DNA of 41,517 nt from Caldithrix sp. (lineage in GTDB: Bacteria > Zhuqueibacterota > Zhuqueibacteria > Thermofontimicrobiales > Sulfurfontimicrobiaceae). The notes below the pieces were generated by a model that was not told where the DNA came from, did not search any database, and saw only the letters and a program-made list of their open reading frames with translations. The translations under genes and the position numbers were made by a program. Below, in pieces: positions 7,220 through 14,554 of this stretch (position 1 is its first letter; each line of letters starts with the position of its first letter). The stretch lies in assembly GCA_020722815.1 (NCBI GenBank), contig DYKB01000063.1, positions 1-41,517 of the forward strand. Direction: 5' to 3'.

Positions 7220-8848
7220 TTATTTAAATTCTTCGGGTTTAATTCCCAGGTTTACCAGTTTTGTATAGAAATTTTTAACATCCATTTTAGCTGCCTCAGC
7301 GGCTTTACGAATGACACCACGGGCTTCAGCCAGTGTATGGGCAATATATGTTCTTTCGAACTCCTCAACAATTTTTCTTTTCGCCGCTTTGAAAGGAAGC
7401 TGTAAAATTTTTTCATTCATGACCCCATCCCCCAAACTCGTGCGAACCTCATTTACTAAATCTTCGGATTCTATAAAGTCCCCTTTGGCCATGATGGTTG
7501 CTCGTTCAATAATATTTTCGAGTTCGCGGACGTTGCCCGGATAGTGATAATGCAATAAATGTTGCTGCGCGGCCCGGCTGAGCTTAAGAGATGGTTTACT
7601 CACTTTTTGACGGTATTTTTTTAAAAAGTGATCAGCCAATACCAGAATATCCGAGCGTCGATCAACGAGCCGGGGCATGGTTAAACGCACGATATTCAGT
7701 CGATAGTAAAGATCGTTTCGGAAATTTCCCTCATCGACCAATTTTTTTAAATCCCGATTCGTGGCTGCGATAATACGCACATCACAGCGGCGCACTTCTT
7801 CGCTGCCCACGGGCGAATATTCCCCGGACTGCAATATCCGCAACAATTTGACCTGTAATGATTGGTGCATTTCACCAATTTCATCCAGGAAAATTGTTCC
7901 GCCATTGGCGACTTCAAATTTACCTTTCTTATCTGAATTCGCGCCGGTGAACGCCCCTCGTACGTAACCAAAAAGCTCGGATTCTAACAAATTTTCCGGC
8001 ATGGCTGCACAATTTATCGCAATCAGTGCTTTTTTCGCCCGATGACTGTTGAAATGCAACGCACGGGCCACCAATTCTTTTCCGGTACCGGTTTCGCCTT
8101 CGATGAGCACGGTCGCATCGGTGCGGGCGACTTTTGAAACAATATCCATAATTCGTACCATGGAAGCATGATGACCGATAAAAGGTTCAAAATTATAATT
8201 CGATCTTAAGAGTGCTTCCAGGTCATTGTTCTGACGTTCAAGCTGATTTCGATTGAGCAGGTTATCCACCGCAAAAGCAATTTGCTCGCCTAACTTTTCA
8301 AGCAGGAGAATCGTCATTTCATTAAAAAGATCCGGCGTGTTCCGATTATCGAGATAAATGACGCCAATAAGTGTCGCTTTCAGCATGATTGGCGAACAAA
8401 TAACTGAACGAATTGCCAGTCCACCCACGCTTTCGAGTTGCCGGTATTCGGATTTCAGGGCGTCGGCTAGACAAATAGAAGTACGCTGTCGATTGACATT
8501 GTGGATAATATTACGACTGATTTCGCGTTCCGGTCGGGAAATTGAAACTTTTTCCGCGTTTCGCGCCAATTCAACATTGATTTCTCCCTGCTCGCCTAAC
8601 AGGATTATCATTCCGTTTTCAGCTCTGGTCTTTTCAATAACCAGATCGAGTACCCGCGTTAGAAGTGTTTCGATATCCGTTTCCTGCGTGGCAATTTTTC
8701 CGGTTTCAAAGAGAGTTTCGTAAATTTGATATTCCTGGAACATCGAAGTCATGTGCTGAGCCGCTGCATGTAATTCCGGAAATTTTGAGATTTTGGCCAC
8801 ACTTTCCAGCGCATTGATATAATAATAGATAACTTTCGATTCTAGCAT
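7220..8848 (-). CDS. GAF-domain sigma54-dependent transcriptional activator (NtrC family)
   Basis: A 542-residue enhancer-binding activator. A GAF sensor domain spans about residues 50-200 (IILLGEQGEINVELARN, SVICSPIMLKATLIGVIYLDNR). The AAA+ domain follows from about 223 with Walker A GETGTGKE (251-258), the sigma54-contacting GAFTGA loop (298-303) and Walker B FLDEIGEM. The C-terminus has a Fis-type helix-turn-helix (roughly 495-540). Such proteins hydrolyse ATP to open sigma54 promoters in response to a signal at the sensor domain; the ligand here is unknown. There is no receiver domain, so no partner kinase is required. The four-base spacing to the DUF362 gene indicates co-transcription. 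I did not find a convincing TGGCAC-N5-TTGC site nearby, so the target cannot be named. Confidence 0.93.
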   Translation of the reverse strand: MLESKVIYYYINALESVAKISKFPELHAAAQHMTSMFQEYQIYETLFETGKIATQETDIETLLTRVLDLVIEKTRAENGMIILLGEQGEINVELARNAEKVSISRPEREISRNIIHNVNRQRTSICLADALKSEYRQLESVGGLAIRSVICSPIMLKATLIGVIYLDNRNTPDLFNEMTILLLEKLGEQIAFAVDNLLNRNQLERQNNDLEALLRSNYNFEPFIGHHASMVRIMDIVSKVARTDATVLIEGETGTGKELVARALHFNSHRAKKALIAINCAAMPENLLESELFGYVRGAFTGANSDKKGKFEVANGGTIFLDEIGEMHQSLQVKLLRILQSGEYSPVGSEEVRRCDVRIIAATNRDLKKLVDEGNFRNDLYYRLNIVRLTMPRLVDRRSDILVLADHFLKKYRQKVSKPSLKLSRAAQQHLLHYHYPGNVRELENIIERATIMAKGDFIESEDLVNEVRTSLGDGVMNEKILQLPFKAAKRKIVEEFERTYIAHTLAEARGVIRKAAEAAKMDVKNFYTKLVNLGIKPEEFK

Positions 8849-9161
8849 GATATGATCCCGAAAATTATGAATGTATAATACTGAATTGGTTTCTTTTCAT
8901 CAGAGAGTCAGCCTGAACGGTTATTTTGCAATTCATCGTGCAACTTATTTTAATCTAAAATAAGCATTTGGCTTTCGGCTATTAGCCGTTAGCTATTGAA
9001 TTTTTATAAGTTAATTATGAAACTGTTCTGATTATTTAGCTGAATTATCAATCAGCCCAAATTTAAAGACCTGTTCATACTACCACTGGACAAATTAACA
9101 ATTTGTCCTACACTTTCGGACCATTACTTTTGCCAAAAGCCAGCAGCCAATCGCCAATCCT
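8849..9161. other. Intergenic stretch with short repeats, no gene seen
   Basis: AT-rich space of about 313 bases. It contains imperfect repeats of the word GGCTATTAGC/AGCTATTG (8967-9000), the 25-bp hairpin at 9088-9112 and AGCCAGCAGCCAATCGCCAATCC (as a run of AGCCA/GCCAA words) near 9138. The same low-complexity words recur near 24050 and 24300. No coding potential was recognised. Confidence 0.5.
9088..9112 (-). repeat. 25-bp hairpin repeat, copy 2 of 3
   Basis: Exact reverse complement of 1713-1737 and 24105-24129: arms GGACAAATT and AATTTGTCC around AAC/GTT. It lies downstream of the CHAT gene. Confidence 0.8.
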
Positions 9162-11918
9162 TTAATATTCCTCCGTTCCGATCAGAATGAACGGTGCCCA
9201 ATAAAAGGGGTGTTGATAAGTTTTATCTTTGAGCATTTCAATCTTCGCTGTTGCCAGTGCTTCACTGGCAGTAAGTCCCTCATTTATCAAACCGGAATAA
9301 AAGTGGTTCATAAAATATGCTGTCGAACGATCATCTACATTCCATAACGAGACAATGACACCCTGTGTTCCAATTTTTATAAATGCCCGGGCCAGATTTT
9401 CCACGCCACTGAACCGATACAACGGTCCCCCACCTGTTTGACAGGCGGAAAGTACAACCAGTTTGGGTTTATATTTGAGATGTTCTATTTCCGGTATTCG
9501 CAGGAAGCCATCACTGGTTGAATCGGTCACACTTAGAAATAATCCGGAAAGTTCAGGATAATGGGGATAAATTAACCCATGCGTAGCAAAATGGAGATGT
9601 TCGTATTCTCTTGAGTTTAATAGATTTAAGAGATTGGATTCGGTCGCCTGTTCACCACGAAGGATATCAATTCGTTTGCCACGACGCTGGAAGATCATTT
9701 TAATCGAATCAATTTCATCACTGGTGTAGAGAAGTCTTTTCGGTTGATGTATTGAAAACATGAAACTGGTGTTGCTCAGTGTGGAACTCGCTGCTCGTTC
9801 GCGTTGTCGCTCAAAAACCGGATCGCCTAATAATAAAATATCGCGACTTCCCGCTGTATATTTTTTATTGTTACGTAAGAAATATTGCGTGGCAGATGGA
9901 CTATAAATTATTTTATTGTGTTCAATTAAATAAATTTCATCAGTCTTCGCAATTGAGGGGGAAATTTTCAATAATTCAAATGGTAAATTACTTAATTCAG
10001 CATCGGGTACAATAATTATTTTTTTCCCCCGTTCAAGATGTTTTTTAATTGGGGTGATTAAAATCGCTGAAAGCTTTTCAATCGGTTTTTCGATCATTTC
10101 TGCCAGATGCTTATCGGTGGCATAACGACTGTTCTGCAGGATTTCGATATAATTTTTAATCGCCGAACGTGCGGCTAATGCATAAATTCCAAAATAATCT
10201 TCTTTTATCACCCATACATAAGAGTTTGGTTCGGACAAAAAATATTCGATAATCAGCATCGGCTTCAGGAATAGCTTCTTTTGGATGTCCTGTAATGCCA
10301 AAATGGAGTCATTTTTCACCGAATTAGCCGGTTTTGCAGCATTTTGTGCCATTGAATATTGCTTTAAAATCAGATCAATGCCAAATTTTTTCTTCTCCAA
10401 TTCAGATCGTTTCACCAGCAGCCGGGTTCGAAGTGAGTCCGCTTTCTCCTTTTTTTCCCGAAGAAGTTGATCTAGCTGTTTAATAATTTGTGAAATTTCC
10501 TGTTCACAGCGAATTCGTTCCAATCGTAAAGAATCTTGCCGGGTATTGTCGATTGGTGTATGATTCGATGCTGCCCCTGGTTCATCATTCAGTGCAATTG
10601 TTTTTAGCTCTTCCAAAATTTGAAAAGCCTGATTTGTATTCCCGCTAAAAATATCAGGGTGCTCCAGAAACAGGAGAATATAGTTTTCATAGAGTACCTG
10701 GACATTTTGTTGAAAGACATTTTGCTGATTTTTAGTCTGGAGTTTGTTAATATACTCTTTTATTTGAGTTGAACCTTTTTCGTATTCAGCTTTTGCCTCC
10801 TGATATTTTTTCCGATTTTCCAGAATTTTCGCACGATAGAAATGAATTTTCCAGAATAAATTTTTGTCCTTATAATTTTGAATTGATTGTTCTGCTCTGG
10901 AGAAGTAATCAAGAGCGAGTTCTGGATAATTCAGGTGGAAATGAATAATTCCCAGATTTAAATAAATACGGAAAGAAAATTGATTAAGGCGTGCTTGCTC
11001 CTGAAGCATCAACGCCCGGGAAAAAAATAGAATTGCATCGCCATAGTTCTGATATTCAAGAAAAAATTCTCCGATCGAATTCATTGTCTTTATCAGATTG
11101 ATATGATCATGGCTTTTTTCATAAAGTCGATAGGCGTTCGAAAAGTTTTCCCACGCTTTGGCACTATCTTTGATCGTCAGGTACAGATTTCCATAATTTA
11201 AAAAAATTTGACCTTGCAATTCAGGGATATTGGCATTGTTAAAAATGACGGACGCCTGGTTAAAATATTCCAGGGCAACGACATTTTCCCCAAGTGCGTC
11301 GTGAAAAATTCCCAGACGGTTGAAAATTTTCCCGGTTTCAATTTGATTTGAATTTTTTTGTGAAAGTTCCAGGCCCCGCTGTAAAAAGCCCATCGCGCGG
11401 GAATAATCACCCAGATTCATGTAACATTCAGCAATCTGACTGGCGAGCTGCGGCTGCAATTCAATTTCTTCTATCTCAAGACTTTTCTTAAATGCAGCGC
11501 TGTAATAGTATCGGGAATATTCAAAATTATTGGTTGAGAAATAAATTTTTCCCAATTTCATCAAAGATTGAATTGAAAGCGAATCATTTTTTAAAGTATC
11601 CGCGGCGAGTTGAAAAATAGTGCTGGCTTTCGTAAAGTCAGCTTGTTCAAAATAGACTTCACCAAGTTGAAATAAGAGGTGGCCATAATTCGTGGTGATT
11701 TGATACTGCTTCGCGATTTTAATGGCGTCAATAAAATTTTTTTCGGCTTTTCGATAGTTTTTAGCTGCAAAGGCTTCCTTTCCGGATGTTTCGTAAGCTA
11801 AAATAACCTGTTGAAATGCCGTTACATCTTTTTCCTGTTGCCAGCCTTGCGCTAAGCTCGTTAAATTGGTGGCAAATATCGCGATAAAATAAAAAAAAGC
11901 CATCATCAAAAAACGCAT
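9162..11918 (-). CDS. Secreted TPR-CHAT protein (caspase-like peptidase domain)
   Basis: A 918-residue protein with an N-terminal hydrophobic signal (MRFLMMAFFYFIAIFATNLTSLAQ), about ten tetratricopeptide-type helical repeats (roughly 30-410), a charged coiled-coil segment around 460-520, and a C-terminal CHAT domain. The CHAT catalytic dyad is visible as ATHG with His780 and LSACQTGG with Cys826; the surrounding VSLWNVDDRST and HPFYWAPFILIG blocks are typical. CHAT domains are caspase/separase-like cysteine peptidases. TPR-CHAT proteins (CraTPR-CHAT/TPR-CHAT of type III-E CRISPR and many stand-alone forms) are usually gated by their repeats, but this one appears exported, so its targets would be periplasmic or surface proteins. 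The exported FecR-domain gene lies upstream in the same orientation. Start chosen as the first ATG; a second at Met5-6 is possible. Confidence 0.9.
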   Translation of the reverse strand: MRFLMMAFFYFIAIFATNLTSLAQGWQQEKDVTAFQQVILAYETSGKEAFAAKNYRKAEKNFIDAIKIAKQYQITTNYGHLLFQLGEVYFEQADFTKASTIFQLAADTLKNDSLSIQSLMKLGKIYFSTNNFEYSRYYYSAAFKKSLEIEEIELQPQLASQIAECYMNLGDYSRAMGFLQRGLELSQKNSNQIETGKIFNRLGIFHDALGENVVALEYFNQASVIFNNANIPELQGQIFLNYGNLYLTIKDSAKAWENFSNAYRLYEKSHDHINLIKTMNSIGEFFLEYQNYGDAILFFSRALMLQEQARLNQFSFRIYLNLGIIHFHLNYPELALDYFSRAEQSIQNYKDKNLFWKIHFYRAKILENRKKYQEAKAEYEKGSTQIKEYINKLQTKNQQNVFQQNVQVLYENYILLFLEHPDIFSGNTNQAFQILEELKTIALNDEPGAASNHTPIDNTRQDSLRLERIRCEQEISQIIKQLDQLLREKKEKADSLRTRLLVKRSELEKKKFGIDLILKQYSMAQNAAKPANSVKNDSILALQDIQKKLFLKPMLIIEYFLSEPNSYVWVIKEDYFGIYALAARSAIKNYIEILQNSRYATDKHLAEMIEKPIEKLSAILITPIKKHLERGKKIIIVPDAELSNLPFELLKISPSIAKTDEIYLIEHNKIIYSPSATQYFLRNNKKYTAGSRDILLLGDPVFERQRERAASSTLSNTSFMFSIHQPKRLLYTSDEIDSIKMIFQRRGKRIDILRGEQATESNLLNLLNSREYEHLHFATHGLIYPHYPELSGLFLSVTDSTSDGFLRIPEIEHLKYKPKLVVLSACQTGGGPLYRFSGVENLARAFIKIGTQGVIVSLWNVDDRSTAYFMNHFYSGLINEGLTASEALATAKIEMLKDKTYQHPFYWAPFILIGTEEY

Positions 11919-12387
11919 AAATCCGAAAATTTTGACTCAATCCTTTCTTTTTAGCTGATTTTTTATGATAAATTTTTTCAGCGATTATTTTTTTAATATG
12001 AAATCCGAAAATAAAACGCTTTTCGCTGGCGTATTGCTAATACCCGCCAGGTTAAGGCGATAATAATATGAATTTTTTAATAAGTATATTGAATTGCCAC
12101 GAGCTTCAGCAGGTGTCCGGGCACCATAAAAATTGTCATGGCGCGGCGTTTTTGGCCGAAACAATCCCCTGTTAAAACGGCGGAGATTGCTTCGTTGCCC
12201 AAAACGCTCCTCGCAATGACAGTTCCGGGTTAGTTCCCGGATCGCCTCGAAAGCTCATGGCAATTCATTTGAAAAACCTGAACCTGCCGGCCATTCGCTT
12301 TCTCTCCCTGATTTTCGGCTTTTGAAAATGGGGGAGAGAATGAAGGGGTCAATAATGACTGAAGACGATTCATTTTAGAATTTCAGG
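11919..12387. other. Intergenic stretch holding two palindromic repeats
   Basis: 469 bases between the CHAT gene and the FecR-domain gene. It contains a family II palindrome (12091-12266) and a family IV hairpin segment (12298-12396). No ORF of note. An AAAGGA sits about 20 bases before the CHAT ATG, too far to be a good ribosome binding site. Confidence 0.55.
12091..12266. repeat. Palindromic repeat family II (TGTCAT...ATGACA core), copy 1 with outer arms
   Basis: Outer terminal arms GAATTGCCACGAGCTT and AAGCTCATGGCAATTC (one mismatch), inner GTGTCCGGGC/ and the core from TTGTCATGGCGCGGCG to CGCTCCTCGCAATGACAG. Related cores occur at 13941-14100, 19186-19345 and 21007-21169. The structure suggests a small non-autonomous palindromic element or REP/BIME-like unit. 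Confidence 0.75.
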
Positions 12388-12396
12388 TTATATTTT
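12298..12396. repeat. Palindromic repeat family IV (CTCTCCC hairpin), copy 1
   Basis: TTTCTCTCCCTGATTTTCGG pairs imperfectly with AAAATGGGGGAGAGAA, followed by GGGGTCAA and the tail TTCATTTTAGAATTT. The same order of blocks is found at 25509-25680. It overlaps the 3' end of the FecR-domain gene by a few bases. Confidence 0.55.
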
Positions 12397-13404
12397 TTGT
12401 TCCTTAGACAGTTTATTCACTATTTTTAAATATTTTTCAGACTGGTTTACCAGCTTCAGGTTCAAATAAAGCGCGGTCAGGGCTTCATTAGGAAAAAGCT
12501 GGGTTGGATTTTTCTCCGCGAGTATCTGAAATTCGTTAATCGCCTTATCCAGCAGCAAATATTTTTTATAAGTAGTCGCCAGTAGAAAATGATAATAGTC
12601 ATCGTTCGGTTTTTTAGCCTGCAAAGCCGCCAACTCTTTTAGAATTTGACGATATTGTTCGTAATCTTCCCGGGTCATTACTGAAAAGAATGTGACTAAA
12701 CCACTGGAAAGCGGCCGCAAATCGCGTGAAATTTCAAATTTTAATTGATACGTTTTGCCCCATTCCAATTTCACCGGACATTTAATCTCAGTGGATTTGG
12801 TGGTCACTTCTTTAATTTTCTGATTGTTATGGAACAGCGTTAATTTGTAGCTCGCATTTTCTACGGAACTCGTCCATTTAAAAGTCGGCTGCAAATTATC
12901 GATAACGTGATTACGCGGATAAAGCATGAAAGAATCTTCACAGGTGGAACGCATTTCAGAGGTAATCATCAAATCCCCACCTGGCGTCGAGACGATTTTC
13001 TTTTTTGACATGAGATGCGAAATCGATATGAGGCTGTCCAGGATTGGAATGGCTTTTCCTTTTTCGTTGGCAGCCGTGGTGGCTTTTTGGGGGTCTTTTC
13101 CAGCATGGGTATCGATGGCCATCTCACTATTATTTCCCAGAACAATCATATCGCCATCATGGAACAGAAGTTTTATGCGGCTTTTTTCACCCGTTCGGAC
13201 CGTATCCCCCTGATAAATATAGCTTCCCCATTGGACTGGAATTCCCGATTTTTGACCCTGTCGATAAATCCGGGCTTCACCGGTCAATTCAATTATCAGT
13301 GCCTGATATTTAAATTGCGATTCGAGATCCGATGTCTCCTGCGCATAAATAAAGATTGGCAGCAGAATCCAGAGCCAAAATTTCATACCTTTTGAACTGA
13401 ACAT
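12388..13404 (-). CDS. Exported FecR-domain protein with C-terminal TPR-like region
   Basis: A 338-residue protein with an N-terminal signal (KFWLWILLPIFIYAQ) and a FecR-type beta-sandwich at about residues 35-150, seen in ALIIELTGEARIYRQG, YIYQGDTVRTGEKSRIKLLF and DGDMIVLGNNSEM. A middle Ig-like stretch (160-245, LQPTFKWTSS...YKLTLFHNNQ) resembles the domain that often follows FecR in secreted proteins of this group. The C-terminus (250-335) is helical and TPR-like. FecR domains in such proteins are scaffolds, not the anti-sigma FecR regulator: there is no cytosolic N-terminal helix or sigma partner here. The ATG has GGGAGGG seven bases upstream. It precedes the CHAT gene in the same orientation, and CHAT plus FecR proteins are recurrent neighbours, so a joint envelope function is inferred. 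Confidence 0.82.
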   Translation of the reverse strand: MFSSKGMKFWLWILLPIFIYAQETSDLESQFKYQALIIELTGEARIYRQGQKSGIPVQWGSYIYQGDTVRTGEKSRIKLLFHDGDMIVLGNNSEMAIDTHAGKDPQKATTAANEKGKAIPILDSLISISHLMSKKKIVSTPGGDLMITSEMRSTCEDSFMLYPRNHVIDNLQPTFKWTSSVENASYKLTLFHNNQKIKEVTTKSTEIKCPVKLEWGKTYQLKFEISRDLRPLSSGLVTFFSVMTREDYEQYRQILKELAALQAKKPNDDYYHFLLATTYKKYLLLDKAINEFQILAEKNPTQLFPNEALTALYLNLKLVNQSEKYLKIVNKLSKEQKI

Positions 13405-13590
13405 AAATAATCCCTCCCGGCTGCTACGTTTTTGTCATGTAAGGATGATTTATATGATAATATAATCAAAAATTTTGTAAAAACAAAGCCTAATATAAAA
13501 AAAATTAACTTTTTAATAACTAAATAGTTCAATTCTCAAGTGAAATGTGCCCTGGAGTTCACTCGCGATAAAGCGGCCTATCGACGTTGA

Positions 13591-13848
13591 AAGGCCCGGC
13601 CCTTCCAGGTTGTTACTGGTGCAAATTATGGTTCATATTCCGGCGCAACGCCGAATGAAAAAGTTTCCTATGACAAGCTAACCGAAACAACACCGCTGTC
13701 GGCTATTGAGTCAGACGCGATGATTGTGGTTTTACTGCTGCTTGTGGCATTGTTGGAATATACGCAGCATCCTGAAAAGGCAAATGTTGATTCGGCACTA
13801 CCCAAAATACTGGTGAATAAATCCAGAGGCTGGTTATGGCCTTGTTAG
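13591..13848 (+). pseudogene. Possible ORF remnant with one hydrophobic segment
   Basis: An 86-codon open stretch without a start at its 5' end. It reads ...TGANYGSYSGATPNEKVSYD..., then MIVVLLLLVALLEY, and ends GWLWPC. Codon choice and the mix of residues look protein-like, but there is no ribosome binding site and no recognised family. A short membrane protein starting at the internal ATG is an alternative. It may be the tail of a decayed gene. Confidence 0.2.
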
Positions 13849-13940
13849 TATTTAATTTTTGCCTTCATGTGTATATTGTCAGGGCTTTAAAAATTCGACA
13901 CTAAAATTTACGAAACGTGAAATTGAACCGGATTTTAATT

Positions 13941-14100
13941 AGAGTCGGTCCGAAAATACCAAGACCTGTCATGGCGAGGCGTTTTTTGCCGAAGCCTGTT
14001 TTTTAGGCTCGCAATCCCATCGTTAAATAACGGAGATTGCTTCGTCGCCCAAAACGCGTCTCGCAATGACAGTTCCGGAGGTGTTTGCGGACAGACACTA
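13941..14100. repeat. Palindromic repeat family II, copy 2
   Basis: Begins AGAGTCGGTCCGAAAATACC, contains the core CCTGTCATGGCGAGGCG ... CGTCTCGCAATGACAG and ends in GCGGACAGACACT. The central part holds the nested inverted pair GCCTGTTTTTTAGGC. Copies 3 and 4 share long identical blocks. Confidence 0.8.
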
Positions 14101-14172
14101 ATTAATTGATTGTTTATGAATTCATCAGTTCTAAAAATGATCAAATTTAACAAACCGATCGAAAAAATGAAC

Positions 14173-14201
14173 TTGCATTTTTAAATTTTATTCACTATAT
14201 T
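14173..14201 (+). promoter_or_regulatory. Predicted promoter of the cobalamin riboswitch transcript
   Basis: TTGCAT (14173-14178) and TATATT (14196-14201) with a 17-base spacer, about 27 bases before the first paired base of the riboswitch. The predicted start of transcription near 14208 places the whole aptamer in the leader. Confidence 0.6.
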
Positions 14202-14227
14202 CTAAATGGTTCTTTAAATAATTGTTT

Positions 14228-14408
14228 AAAATGGTGTCCGTATCTGCGGAATAATAGGGAAAACGGTGAAAAACCGTTGCAGCCCCGCTACTGTAATGGG
14301 TTACGAAAGTTACACCGAGCATATCGGTAAAGTCACTTTCTGACATCTGTCAGAAGGGAAGGCGTAACAAGTAGGCTTGATACCCAGAGCCAGGAGACCT
14401 GCCATTTT
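14228..14408 (+). ncRNA. Cobalamin (adenosylcobalamin-class) riboswitch aptamer
   Basis: Closing stem P1 pairs AAAATGG (14228-14234) with CCATTTT (14402-14408). Conserved blocks are GGGAA...GGTGAAAAACC, TTGCAGCCCCGCTACTGTAA and the B12 box AGCCAGGAGACCTGCC (14388-14403), all in the correct order. This class senses a cobalamin and shuts off expression of the downstream genes. It precedes a BtuB-like receptor, the expected target. Two hairpins that could form the expression platform follow at 14485-14554. Confidence 0.96.
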
Positions 14409-14484
14409 AATCGTAAATTCTAATAAAACCTTCGTGGGTGAGGTTCGGAATTCGTGGTCGCCTGTCTATTTTTTATCATAACAG

Positions 14485-14521
14485 TCCCAACTCTCCATTG
14501 TAACGGTTGGGATTTTTTTTT
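14485..14521 (+). terminator. Rho-independent terminator in the riboswitch leader
   Basis: TCCCAAC (14485-14491) pairs with GTTGGGA (14506-14512), followed by nine T residues. It lies 77 bases behind the aptamer and before the receptor start, a standard position for transcription control by the riboswitch. Confidence 0.75.
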
Positions 14522-14554
14522 GCCCAACATTCGCCCTGAAGGTTGGGCTTTTTT
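14522..14554 (+). promoter_or_regulatory. Second leader hairpin covering the btuB ribosome binding region
   Basis: GCCCAAC (14522-14528) pairs with GTTGGGC (14542-14548), then six T residues run directly into the ATG at 14555. The likely Shine-Dalgarno GAAGG (14538-14542) lies in the loop and 3' arm. Because both hairpins use CCCAAC/GTTGGG arms, the 3' arm of the first can also pair with the 5' arm of the second, giving a mutually exclusive structure. Confidence 0.6.

Larger units (their letters stand above)
13405..14172. other. Long divergent intergenic stretch
   Basis: Between the FecR-domain gene (minus) and the cobalamin locus (plus). The first 130 bases are very AT-rich and should carry the FecR promoter. 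A possible gene remnant is at 13591-13848 and a family II palindrome at 13941-14100. Nothing else was recognised. Confidence 0.5.

Noticed and set aside
12388..13404. FecR anti-sigma regulator of an iron-type system
   Set aside because: No FecI sigma factor or cytosolic N-terminal helix is present; the protein begins with a signal peptide and has FecR only as a domain.
9162..13404. Type III-E CRISPR (Craspase) relationship for the TPR-CHAT protein
   Set aside because: There is no gRAMP/Cas7-11 gene or CRISPR array, and the protein carries an export signal.
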